DNA of 64,000 nt from Straminergon stramineum (lineage: Eukaryota > Streptophyta > Bryopsida > Hypnales > Calliergonaceae): NCBI GenBank assembly GCA_963920665.1, contig OY987264.1:35072906-35136905 (forward strand), written 5' to 3'. Shown here one piece after another: positions 49,070-60,899 of the stretch. Made by a program: the position numbers and the translations under genes. Every line of letters begins with the position of its first letter. Positions within the stretch are counted from its first letter, which is position 1. The notes below the pieces were generated by a model. That model was not told where the DNA came from and did not search any database. It saw only the letters and a program-made list of their open reading frames with translations.

Positions 49070-49774
49070 GTATTTGCCCATAACACACGCAATCAATTTA
49101 TTTTTTATTTTCAAATTGCATTTTGAAGAATCCTAGAGCGTTTAATATACTGTTGGAAAGGTCTTGAAAATACCTTTCAATTGATATATTATATACTTCA
49201 AAATTCTGAAAAATGAAATTGAAAAACGTAAAAAAATTGATTGTGGTTATTTCAAGCTTGAACAAGACAATGGTCAAAAGAATTTCAACCGATTTCCATT
49301 GCAATTCTTTGTACTTAATGTTTTTTTAGAATGTTGAGACCTCCAATAGTAACCAAGAAAATCTAGAACAATGGTTGAGACTCCAAAAAAATGATTAATG
49401 CACCAAAATAGAGGCCGAGCTATTAGTATCTCAAGTAGTTGAAATATCTCCAAATAATAGATAGAATAGTGCACAATAGTGACTAAGAGACCAAAACAAA
49501 TGCTCAAAATAGTAGTAGAGAGCTTTGAATATGGGCTAAAAGACTCATGAACAATGATGGTGACTTCAAAATAATTACAAAAATATTCCAATATAGTCGT
49601 GTCTTTTGAGTAGATAGTGAGGGATAGGTATCCATGCAAAAGACAGTGGGATTCATTTTTTGTTTTAGTACCCCACTTACCAAATGTTTTTTTAATATCC
49701 ACTCCCACACATACTTGTATTTTTGATGAGCAATTTATTTGGCAAACGATATGGGTTATATCAACTTATTCAAT

Positions 49775-50030
49775 ATGTATTCAATATTCAGTAATTAGTA
49801 TGTATATAGTATACATTATATATTCAGTATGTAATCAATATGTATTCAATATTCAGTAATTAGTATGTATATAGTATACATTATATATTCAGTATGTAAT
49901 CAATATGTATTTAGTATTCAGTATTCAGTAATTAGTATGTATATAGTATACATTATATATTCAGTATGTAATCAATATGTATTCAGTATTCTGTAATTAG
50001 TATGCATACAATACAAAATAGATTGTATGT
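49775..50030. repeat. 65-bp minisatellite
   Basis: Almost four copies of a 65-bp unit start at 49775, 49840, 49905 and 49977. The third unit has a 7-bp expansion ('tattcag'). Each unit contains 'attcagtaattagtatgtat' and 'tatatattcagtatgtaatc'. The units are nearly identical, which implies recent amplification. Confidence 0.9.
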
Positions 50031-50099
50031 ATACAATATGTATTCAATATTCAATATATATTTTGTATTAAATCAACAACATTAAGGGGGGGTTCAATT

Positions 50100-51300
50100 T
50101 ATTTATTTTATTTTAAATCAACAAATAGGAAAAGAAGGGGGGGGAGGGAATGGCAGGAGTGGGGCCAGTCAAAAAACCTGAAATCGTGTAATTTATTTCC
50201 CCCAAAAAAATTAGAATCAATGGCAGGGGCAGCGGCTTCATCCCTCGATCGACGGCCCTGATTTTTCCTTGAGGGGAGAGGGGAACTAGTTTTCTCTTTT
50301 TCCTATAATTACAAGAGATAGTGAGTTGGCTGAGATACTCTCAACTAGTATATGGACCAATTTATCATACCATGATGCCACTTATCTTATGTGTGTCAAA
50401 CCCTTTAATGACACTAACATCTTCAAGCTCATCGAAAAGTACCTCTAAAGTAGTTGACTTTTAGGTCATTGCAAGAAACTTCCCCCATTTTCTAAAGCAT
50501 TTTGGCAAAATCTGAATTTTAGCCCCAAAGTAACTCTAGGATTACTAGGTAGTGGAAAAATCTTAGTTGTTGATCGAAAAATGAATGACTAAAAGTATTG
50601 TTGCAAGTACTATTGACTACTTGTGAGGATTGAAACAATTCTATGTGGAAAAAAAGATAGATTGTCACAAAATACATACAATGAGGTATAAACTAATAAT
50701 AAATAAAAAATTAAGAAAAATAAAATTCGAAAAACTGGCCATATGTGAGGACTTGCCACTGATTGAATTTCACCGAAAATAGGAAATTGAAATCATCTTC
50801 AATGTTCAAAAGTGGTCATTTAAAAGAGCCCTATTTGCATGGACTTGGAGGACATTAAATTATATATTTTTAGATTCCCCTTGTTAGGCATATGCCTACC
50901 TAGTGTGGAAATAGACTACTCGAATCTCAACTCTAGATCATTCAATTTTGGTAAATCAAAGGTAGTGAAAATCTGTAAACCTCAAATTGTGACAAATTAT
51001 GAATATTCAATTATAATTTTTCAAAATTTTATTTTTAGTAAAAAAAATAAGGGATGTGAGAATCATTGAGTAAGATAGTCTATTATTTATTTCATATTCT
51101 TAGGACTTGGGATTCAAAAGTTATAGTAGAAAAGAACAATGTCATTCCAATTGTGATGGAGAATAGGATCAGTGTTTCTTGCAATGATCCTTCTAGTGTT
51201 ACTAAGGATCAAGATCTTCTAAAATTGCACATGCTAAGCACTTGCAATGTTAGGTTCAAACTTTAGTCATGGAGTTCCCATTGCACATGACTCTAATTAT
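50100..51300. other. Intergenic DNA, no gene seen
   Basis: A G-rich patch at 50130-50290 (including a run of Gs near 50138) stands out from the AT-rich surroundings. No coding frame was recognised. Confidence 0.5.
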
Positions 51301-51303
51301 TTA

Positions 51304-52825
51304 CACTACCAGAAAGTGGGGCCCAAAATAACACAATTTATGCTGATTTGTGTTAAGAGTAACTATCAGCGTTGTGAAAATGGTAATTTCGCATGACTCG
51401 TTTTGAAATTCAACATAGATTGCATGAACGTGAACATTATTTGTGAAATGTTTGATACATAAGCCCAAGATCAACTACCACGTCATTAAAAATTATTATT
51501 ATTATTATTAAAAAAAGTTATTATTACTCAAAAATCCACCAAGTATATTGCCACATAGGCAAAATTGCCACCCAAGCAAGTATGCCACGTCATCAGACTC
51601 ACCACGTAGCTAGGATTGCCACGTCGGCAAATTAATGAATTAAATTCATCTAACTAAGGTTTCCAAAGTAAATTATTCAAGTATTCCAATATCATATTCG
51701 AAGTATCAAAATACTAGGTAGCAATTGTGCTTTGAATGCTTCTTACTTCAATGCTCCAAAGGAAGAAAAGCTAAGACCTAGATTATAGAATTGGGGTAGT
51801 AGGAGGTAAGACAACCTTTATAGGTTATATAAGTTAGGATAAGTAGGAGCTCAAAAGCTCATAGTTAAGTCACAAGTAGGAATTGTGGTTAAAGTAAAAT
51901 TTAAGACCTCAATTAGGCATAGTAGATTAACTTTTTTCAAAAAAATTTGAACTAATAAAAGTGGAAAAATCCAATTAAGTTTCATCTCCAAAAATCCGTT
52001 TGAGATTTCAAGACTACAATCAAAAGTTATAGACAAATTTCAGATAGAATGTTTGAAATTGTCAAAGAAAATGTCCCTTCCAATCCCTCTTTGAAATTTG
52101 TCCATAACTTTTAATTGTAGTCTTGAAATCTCAAACAAATTATTGGAGATGAAACTTAACTTGATTTTTCAACTTTTATAAGTACAAACGTTTGTGAGAA
52201 AAGTTAATCTACTATGTCTAATTGAGGTTTGATAATTTACTATACCCACAATTCCTACTTGTGACTTAACTATGAGTGGTTGAGCTCCAACTTATCCTAA
52301 CTTGCATAACCCATATGGGTTGTCTTTACCTCCTACCACCCCAATTCTATAAATCCTTTGGCTTCGCCTTTCCCTCAACATTTGAATAAGTGGCATTCTA
52401 AGCCCAATTGTGAATGTACATTTACAAACTTTGAATATAATTTAGAATTCTCTATCCTAAACTTCAAAGTGCATGATTTACTTTGGAAACCTCAATTAGT
52501 TGGATTATATTCATTAATTTGCCAAAGTGGCAGTTCTTGCCACGTGTTGCATTTAATGACGTGGTAGACTTTGCCTATGTGGTGGATTTCCGAGTAATAA
52601 TAATGCACTTTTTATTATTGATAATGATAATATAATTAATAATTTTTTGATGATATAGCAATTGATTTTTTATTGATGTGGCAAATTCATGAGGACCTTC
52701 ATCTTACGTGGCATTATCAACAAAACTATGCTAAAAAATGTCCGAATTAAGATGTCCTAACCAACCTTAGTGCATGCTAAAACTATGCTAAATCTATGCT
52801 AAAATGGACATTGATTTCTCTCGTG
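51304..52825. mobile_element. CACTA-type foldback element, arms about 0.7 kb
   Basis: Bounded by CACTACCAGAAAGTGG at the left and, reverse complemented, CACGAGAGAAATCAATG at the right. TTA flanks both sides (51301-51303 and 52826-52828) as a 3-bp duplication. The outer 150-200 bp are diverged, but from about 51500 inward the two halves are clear reverse complements to a centre near 52060. Transcription would give a hairpin of about 1.5 kb. It encodes no transposase. It sits just left of the inverted copy of the large TTAA repeat. Confidence 0.8.
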
Positions 52826-54144
52826 TTAACTTCCACAAGACATTGTATATATGAATTGATGAAATGTGGCAAAACTTCCATTGATGTCTAAGCACTTGGT
52901 GTACACCAAGAAGAGCTTTGATTGAACCTTCTTCACCAAATGTAATCAACATAGGACAAGGTTGGTTTTTTTGGTTTTTGGAGAAGTGCTAAAGTGGGTG
53001 ATTGCAAGAAACACTCGTCCTATTTTGTGTCACACGATATGTGGTGATTTGTTTTTTGCCCATAACTTTTGTGTTTTGGCTCCAAATGACTCAAGATTTA
53101 TAGGGAAGGTACTCATGAGTCGTGACTATCATACACCTTTCCTAATTTTTTCCTAATTTCCAAAAATAATTTACTATCCAAAAGATTGATTTGGTGGAAG
53201 AATTATTGTCATCACATCTTAATCCCCTAAAGTTCAAAGTCCCTTCTTGGGATTTTGGGTAGGCTTGTATGACCTCAATTTTTGACATGATTTGTTAAAA
53301 ATTCTTTTTGAACATAGGAAATCACATTAGCATTTTGAGAATATAACTTTTATTTTAATCAGTGTTCGGGAGCAAAACTTATGCCACCCTAAGTCCAAAA
53401 AGCAATTTGAGGGGCAATACAAAATAATTCCCCAAAACTTGAATTTTTTGAGTTTTGAATTTTTTTCAAAGATTATATTCTTGTCTATATCCAAAGCTTT
53501 GATTCAATCTATTTGGACTAGTGATAAGAAAGTTATGGACAACTATCTTGTTTTTTAGGCACTCTAAGCATTTTCTTAAAAAAATTGCATATAGAATTCA
53601 TTTTTGAATAAAATTTTTATGATTGTTTTGAAAAAATTGTTAGACAAGGTTAAGTTTGCTTGCTAGAACAATATCACTGTTGGGATTATTGTGGTTCAAT
53701 TCCATCTTAGAGCTATTAATGATTTAGTTCTTTGTTCAATCTAGAATTTACTTCTAGTATTCAACAATTTTTTTAAGAACAAAAATCAAGCGTGCTTTTT
53801 TTAAACTTTTCTTCCAAGTCTCAACTCAAGTCTTCAATATAAAAAATAGAAAATCAAAATTAGTAGTGCAAAAACTTTAAGTTGAGAAGATTCACAGCTA
53901 AAAGATCTAAGCAAGTAAGGTGCAAAGAAAATTGTTTTCTTCAAATTAAATACATATATCTTGCAATCTATGTGGTCAAAGTTTATGAACTTTCTTCGAC
54001 ACATTCTTAAAATGTCCTAGTGCAATATCCTACAATTAGATATGGAAAAAAAACAATTTTTAAGCTTCGTGCTCGAAGCAAGAACAACTTAAAGATGTTT
54101 GTCATCTGAAAGTGGGATTTGCTTGGTAAGAAGTTCTGAACATA

Positions 54145-54637
54145 AGGCAGACCAACCTATTACCACCTTGATTCACAGTCTGAATATATTAGGACCAATT
54201 CTAAGAGGGACACATATTTTTCAAAGGTGTGCGCACACTAGAAGAAAACTGCATTGCAGTCAACAAACGCTTTGCCCATATTTTTTGTAAACTGCATTCA
54301 CTACAATGTAGTTTTTTGAAAATTGCATTGCAATGAACACAGTTTACAAAAAATGTGGGCTAGCGTTTGGTGATTGCAACGTAGTTTTCTTCTAGTGGCA
54401 TGTTTCACGGATCAAGCCCAAGTGGAATTATAATTTCTATGAATTTCTAAAGTGGTCTGCCCTAAATTACAAAACCACCACTAGACTAGAATCATAAATG
54501 TCCTATCCTAAACCTATAACCGCCATTACATGTACCATTGGCATTGGAATATCCACCAATCAAAGGTTGATACGTTACCCAATTTGGAAAATAGGATGGC
54601 GGTTATAGGAAGTTGGCGGAAATGTGTTGGTCTACCT
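54145..54637. mobile_element. TA-flanked element with AGG(T/C)AGACCAAC ends, copy 2
   Basis: The ends are AGGCAGACCAACC and, in reverse complement, AGGTAGACCAACA, flanked by TA at 54143-54144 and 54638-54639. The left copy of the large repeat has the empty site at 2724-2725, where TA has become TG on the matching strand, with the same sequence on both sides (gaaca, ttattg). It carries a CACTA MITE at 54236-54397. Confidence 0.8.
54236..54397. mobile_element. CACTA MITE (162 bp) with GCA duplication
   Basis: Inverted ends CACTAGAAGAAAACTGC and CACTAGAAGAAAACTAC, with exact 3-bp duplications GCA at 54233-54235 and 54398-54400. The sister copy of the host element has the empty site, a single GCA at about 24953-24955 in 'gtgtgcgcatgtttc'. 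The interior pairs to itself. This is a verified insertion. Confidence 0.93.
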
Positions 54638-54726
54638 TATTATTGCAAATCCATAGACGTCAAGAGGCTTCAATATAACTCTAGGATTAATTTATGCCCC
54701 AAAAATGGATAAAAAAACCTCCCTTC

Positions 54727-57700
54727 CAGTGTTCCTAGAACGGATATAGGCTAATTAGCCCAAAGGCTATTTCCATATAGAAAAGGAGCTATTTTTGCGA
54801 TACTTTTACTTTTTGGGGAAAAATAGGGATATAAAAGTGTTTGGAAAATGTGGCATTTTAACTATATATTTTTTTCACTTTTGCAAAACTTGCGACTTTG
54901 AACAAAAGTTGGAAGTGCAATGATGCTATTTTTTGTGTTTTGTGTTAAGGATAATTGCTAAGTGACATATACAATTGTCACAAATTGGCAACTTTTGTGT
55001 GAAAGCATTGTGGCTTATATTCATATTCAAATTTTGTGCAATGGAGATTGGAGAGTTCTTCAATAAATTTTTCCAATTTCTCACTTTAAAAGTTCACAAT
55101 AATAAACTATATCACCAACAAGGGAATTGAACCCTTCTTACAAATGCAAGACTGCCCAAAATGCAATGTTGGTGTTTTGCACACAAACATACAAGCCACA
55201 ATAGTTTTCAAGTTCCAATGGTTAGAATTGTCCTTGTTTCCCACTTCAGAGACAAAGCCAAGGCACAACAATCATTGAGTCCCTCAGACCTACACTCTAG
55301 TTTCGTCTAGAAGAAGTTCCCATGCAACTCACGCCAACTTCCATTGTCACCCAGAGGAATACGTTGTCAAGGAAACATGAGTAGTTTACTAGCCAAGCCA
55401 ACTAAATCTCATGAAAACTAAGGGAATATTTGGAAGCAAGTATGGAAACTAAAAAAGGATACCATCGTGTCTCATGCCTCATAGATCCCCTTGCCTGCCG
55501 ACCTTGATAGCAAATTTCCAGGAATTTATAGCTTCTCTGTAAGGAAAATTTTCTAGGGAAAAATACCACTAGCCAAACATTCGCACAACAAGGGGTAGGT
55601 GCTTATCTAGTCTATTTCTATGGCAGGATTTCAAGAATTTCAAAGATGAAAAGCATCTCTCATCCTCTACAGACCCTAAGACCAAGCAACATCCAATTTT
55701 AGCAACTTTAAAATATTCAAAAATGAGCTTACACAAGTGGTGTGACTGTGCAAGTCTATGCCACAACTTGATCACTGGGCTTACATCCAGCGGCGAGCCA
55801 TAAGCTACCTTGACATTTGCTTGCATGGTTACCTTAAATAGACTTTGCTGCAAACCGAGATTAGATGCACTAAGCAATTTAGAGGCAGTGTGAGGCGTGC
55901 CGCCCAAATACAAGGGTTCACCCTTGTTCACTTATTTGGCGTCACAATAAAAACTTTTGAGCATAGACAAGTGGTGGGCAAAGCTCGCCTCAGCCCCATC
56001 TTGCCTCCAATATTGGGGATAAATTATCCCGAAAGCATCTAGTAATTCATGTTGAGGAAAGCGTCGATCCAATTCTTCAGACAAAGCTTGCGCAATATTT
56101 GCAGGGTGTGTAGGTAGTTAAGCACAGTCAAGCACACAGGAAGGGATACAACTCACACAAGTCACTTATAAAAAAATTTGAACATCAATGTGCACAACGG
56201 TAATCAATGTGGCAGCGAGGCCCAACCAAAAGAGAAAAGGAAAAAAGAATGGAATCAAAAAAGAGAATTAAAGTCTTGCTAAATGACAAAAATATGTCCA
56301 CCAATTTGGTAGTCATGGCAACGAGTATAAACCGTGGTTACTTTTAAATCAAATAGAAGATGGCAGATGCTGCTATCTCTAGGGAGCTCCTTCCATTGCA
56401 AGGGAAGCTCCTTGCATGTCAAAGAGATTAAATCATTGTATCGGGGGAAGTCTTCCTTGTTGAAGGCAGTATTTCCATCAATGAACAGCCGAGCTAGTTC
56501 CTATTGGCACACTTTTAAGGCTTGGAGAAAGTCACAGACAAAAATGTCACGTGCCCAAGAGAGCTTGATCAAGTAGTGAACTGCATTTACAAGTGGAATG
56601 AAGTAGCAAAGTGACAAAAACACTTCAATATCAGATAGAAGGTCGAAATTATCACTAGCCCTGGCCACAGATTTGTGCCCAAGCCCTACCATCTTGTCCA
56701 CCCCCATTTTTACAAGAAGTATTGTGTACTCTTAGAGAATTCGTTGTGCTGGACTTCACATGGAGATCCACCTCATCTCCACGTTGCAAACCATTTTAGA
56801 TCCCTTAGTTTCCATGAGATTCGTGAGCTTGAGCATCTCAGCATGTCTTTGATTACTACAACAAAAATAAGAGTAAACCAATTGGAAAAGACCCTCAAGC
56901 CTGGAAACCAGCGAATACTTTGACAAAGTCTCAATCACTAAGTTGACACGGTGACTAATACAATTGGCTCCTAGGCTGAAGGAAGCCCATTTGTCCCGGA
57001 TTTGGGTTGTCACCCTTGATTTGGCACCTTGAAAAGTACTTACACCGTTAGCGCCAAAACACACAAGTTTCCCAACAATCTCCTCGTGAGTGAGACCGCC
57101 CTCATTCATCAAGGCATGCATTATGACATTAGTAAGGTGGTCCACGGTGCCATTTTCAGACATGCAGGACAAGTGTAGAAGGTGAGGCACTCTTTCCCAA
57201 CCATCAACAACATAGATATGAACAACGATCCAAGAGGAATTATCCACAACACTAACCTCATCGGCACTTAGGGAAATAACTCTCACAGACTGCACAACAG
57301 ATTTCAGTTTTGTTAGAATGCATGCATGAATATGGTCACTCATCTCCCAGCTAGTGGATTCTGACCAATGCTTTCTAGGCAAATTCCTCAATTTCAAATG
57401 CTTGAGCAAGTACTACTCCCTTTCAAAATCACTTTCAGCCGTCAGATCAGTAACGACAGGGGATGCAATTGTATCTTCGGAAGGCGGATCGCGAGCAACT
57501 GGACGGCAAATCGACTGTGAGAGGCGCATCTCCGATACATGCGTGTTGTTGTCAATCTCCATCGCTTGCGGACCAGAAGCATTTGGCTTGAGATACTTAC
57601 CAATGCCACAAGTGTTACGACTAGAACCAAAACATCCCACCCTGAAGTTTTATGGAAGCTTCAATCGGGGCGCCATGGAACTTACACAACCAACGACCGA

Positions 57701-58632
57701 GGGAGAAGTATCCAAAAAACAAGCGAGTCTAGATCTCCAGATCAAAGTGAAGCAACACAAGCATGAAGACAAACGCAATTCAACAACAAAGCAAATGAAG
57801 CGCAAGAGCAATGCTAGATCAATGAAATTTTACAAGCAAGGTGAGTATTGACTACTGTCTGGGGGGAGAGATTATATTTGAAGCTGCAGCAAGCCAAGTT
57901 AGCCAACAACGAATCCAACGATCATAAGTCCACATTTCCCAAGAAAACTAGTTCCCAATTGTAGTGAATGCAACGGAGACAATGCACGCCTCCAAGTCTC
58001 CAAGAACTTCGCAACAACTTGGAAGTGGAGCATTGGAATTTTGAAATTACAATTGTTACACACTCAATCACTCAGACTCTCACTCTCTCAGAGTCTCAGA
58101 CACTCACTTAGAATCTTAGACATTCACTCAATGGAATATGCCGCCATCCAAGTTTCAAAAACGAATCAGTGAAAACAGGCAGGGAATCACAAGTTTATAA
58201 TGACGCCACGACGGTGACGAGCATTGAAGAGAGCTTAAATACACCCGAAACACAATTAACATAGTACAAACTGCATTAACTCTCGCTAAAGGACACTCTG
58301 AAAGACCAGCAAGTGCAACAATAGTGCTACAGGAGTTTTGCAAGGGGAGGAGCAAGAAGAAGAAGGTGATGCAAAAATAGACGGTTGTGATGGTGTCGCC
58401 ATGCTCCCTCATGGACGCTCCAAATCGCGCCAACATGACGACAAAGCCGCCTAGCTAGTGGATGAAAGCTACCAACTTTTCGTCCATTTTGTACTTCTGC
58501 CAATGAACCCACATTTCTAGTTGAAAATATGGCTCAAATCTCCATTTTCAAAATTTTTTTTACTATAGAGATTTAGCTCCCCATTTTTTTTGGTAGATTT
58601 CTGGTGCAATTTAGCTAGTTTTAAGAACACTG
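54727..58632 (-). mobile_element. hAT element (3906 bp) with 8-bp duplication
   Basis: The terminal inverted repeats are CAGTGTTCCTAGAAC and CAGTGTTCTTAAAAC. The exact 8-bp duplication CTCCCTTC flanks it at 54719-54726 and 58633-58640, the diagnostic hAT length. The left copy of the host repeat carries the unoccupied site near 2625-2640, with one base changed within the 8 bp. The transposase is on the minus strand. Confidence 0.93.
55569..57640 (-). pseudogene. hAT transposase, broken
   Basis: Minus-strand pieces match a hAT transposase of the type related to ZNF862-like proteins. An N-terminal segment (57413-57640) is followed after an in-frame TAG by a 217-codon stretch (56756-57409). That stretch contains LSADEVSVVDNSSWIVVHIY, KLVCFGANGVSTFQGAKSRV, NCISHRVNLVIETLSKYS and VEMRWISM, the RNase H-like core region. 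In-frame stops follow. The C-terminal dimerisation domain is recognisable at 55569-55760 (FEYFKVAKIGCCLVLGSVED, NRLDKHLPLVVRMFG). Relatives have GADGV where this has GANGV, so a likely catalytic acidic residue is lost. The gene is non-functional, but the element ends are intact. Confidence 0.88.
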
Positions 58633-58639
58633 CTCCCTT

Positions 58640-58990
58640 CAGTTGGAGCGGAACAATTTTAGAGCTCTTCATGAAGGAGTTCTAATTTTTATGTTTTTAT
58701 GCTTGGAACATGAACAAAGCCTTCGGGATATTTGGGATTGAAATGTCTTGCACTTCCAAAGTCAGCTATTTACTTTAGTAATGATTTGAAAATCAAGATC
58801 ATCAAATTCTCCTTACAATTTCAAAAAAATGTTCAAAGACTTCAAATCTTGATGGGCAATGCCTTGTTGGTGCAAGTCAGACATGCCTTTTGCAATTTGG
58901 AGCATAACATCCAGGGCAACCTCCAATGGCAAATGGTAATATGCAACCCTTTCTCATATTTTGGTAATGGAGTAAAATAAAGGATTTTCT
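58640..58990 (-). pseudogene. Protein kinase fragment, inverted second copy
   Basis: The minus-strand reading repeats the kinase catalytic-loop fragment of 2249-2684 (CNLPLEV-type lead, HQ-DLKSLNI region), with comparable decay. It is interrupted from the left by the hAT insertion in the large repeat. Confidence 0.7.
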
Positions 58991-60137
58991 AAAAAAGCAA
59001 AAAAACTTCATAATATGTGGATGATTATAATTTAAGGTAAAGCAACCCATTGTGGTCAGATGACCCATAGTGTTCACCTAAGGAATGATCCCATTATGGG
59101 TTTTTTCAGTATGTGAGATTTGGGCCACAATGCAAGTCTTACATGACAGTAATGGAGTGATTATTGACTTCATTAGGAACCTCCAGCTTTTTAGTGAAAA
59201 TTCATTCTAAGAATTTATTTTTTTAGGCCTTCCATATTAGAGAATATTATGATTGCTTTAGGTGAACAAGATGAGCATCATGGATTTTGATTTTGTTGGT
59301 TTTGGGGTAGTCTTGAGACTCTTTTGGGCCATGATGCACTAAACACTTCAAAAATTCATAGCAAATTCATTGTTTGTGAAAAAAATACAATTTCAAATGC
59401 TCTCACTATTTTCACACTTGTCTTTCTCTAGGGAAAAAATTCAAAAATTGTAGCAACATCATGAGGCCAAGCTCCTAATTTTGACCACATGCAATGGACT
59501 GCTTTATTTTTGTAAGGTGATGGATTGTTTTCTAAAATCCATTCTAGCACCAGTGAGGAATGGAAAACTTTCATTGCACACTTCAATTTTAATAGTCAGA
59601 TCTTATCACTTCAATAACATTTCATTAGATCAAATTTCATTATATTTCTACATTAGAATGCACATTTCAAAAAAATGATATTTTTCACATGTTGTAATTG
59701 ATGTGTAAAATTTAATCTCATTTTTTCATAATTAAAAACATCAAATTGAATTTTATATGATTTTAAAAGAAATTTCTTGCAAAAATCATAGTGACTATAA
59801 AAATGCTTTAAATAGTATGAGATTTTTAAGAAAAATGAAAATAATAGTGACAAATATAATGGTGGAATTGATGTATTCCTTAAACTTACGCCAAGAGAAA
59901 TTCAATAGAAAAAGTTCAAAAGTGATATATTTTGAGCTTTCTAGATGCTATCTTCAAAGTGTCACAAAAATGAAAATTTTGAAAATTTTGAAAAAAATTC
60001 AAATGAAATAAATATTATAGTATTGGAGATGGATTTTTTTAGTTAAGCTTAAAAAAATTTATATAAAAAACGATATGAAAATTTAGGTTATGACTTTTAG
60101 AATGCATGTAGGGCTTGCAATGTCCTTTAAGGGTTAA

Positions 60138-60245
60138 CCCCTAAAGGACCAAGGTGTGTTTTTGGGCAACATAACTTTTGGGGGTAGGTATGTGTGACTA
60201 GAGATTTCTATGTTTTTGGCCCAAACTTTAATAGAAGGTGTGGAC
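60138..60245. mobile_element. Terminal fragment of TTAA element, family C
   Basis: It begins CCCCTAAAGGACCAAGG directly after TTAA (60134-60137). The next 100 bp match, inverted, the right ends of 7149-8089 and 26230-26790 (shared 'taggtatgtgtga', 'tttaatagaaggtg'). The remaining part is absent. Confidence 0.75.
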
Positions 60246-60254
60246 AAGCAACGA

Positions 60255-60325
60255 TGCTAGCATGCGAGCTTAGAGCCGTGAGCTTGTGAGCTGTGAGCGT
60301 GGAGTTTGTGAGCATAGAGCCCACA
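60255..60325. repeat. Degenerate GTGAGC repeat
   Basis: Six or more loose copies of gtgagc or gagcatagagcc-like units in 70 bp. Short and imperfect. No function assigned. Confidence 0.6.
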
Positions 60326-60899
60326 AAACCTCTTTTTTTAGTTTTTTTGCCACCCATTTTTTTTTCCACCTTTTTTCATCCTATTTATAGTAATTATTAT
60401 GACCTATGACCGTGTCCCCTAAAACCGTGGATTGTGGAATGAGTCATTTTTTATCCTTTTGAAGTTGCTTACTACTATTAGAGAAGACCTTGGAACTTAG
60501 GTGAAAAGTTTCGCCACTTGGTTCAATGATTACAATGGGAAATATGCTGGACGGTGTGAGTATTGTAGGTAGATGTCATTTGGACACAACTCAATTGCAT
60601 TTTTTTGTCTACCTAATTTGAATACATAGGATTTAGGGTTCCGAATATTCCATAACTAATGGGATTTCCATGAGCAATCGTGTATGTGCACATGTGTAGG
60701 ATGAGTAGACAATCTAAAGGTTTGGATGAGATGACGTCCACAAGCCACTATGGATTTGTGGTAGACATTTCACTAAAATCTTTAGATTATTTTTTTTACA
60801 TAATTTTCTATTTTGAAATTGTTTTTTTGTGATGATTGAAATTTACTACCAAATGTTGACATCCTCTAAAGAAATTGTAATAATTGTCCCCAAAAATTG

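Larger units (their letters stand above)
53217..60137. mobile_element. TTAA-bounded repeat, inverted right copy
   Basis: Bounded by TTAA at 53217-53220 and 60134-60137, with ends TCCCCTAAAG and, in reverse complement, CCCTTAAAGGACATTG. It is the inverted partner of 901-4241. Its 6.9 kb includes a hAT element (54727-58632) and a TA element (54145-54637, itself holding a CACTA MITE). Without them it is about 2.5 kb, like the left copy. Confidence 0.65.

Noticed and set aside
49775..50030. CRISPR-like array of repeats
   Set aside because: The repeat period is contiguous with no unique spacers, and the host is a plant nuclear genome. It is a minisatellite.
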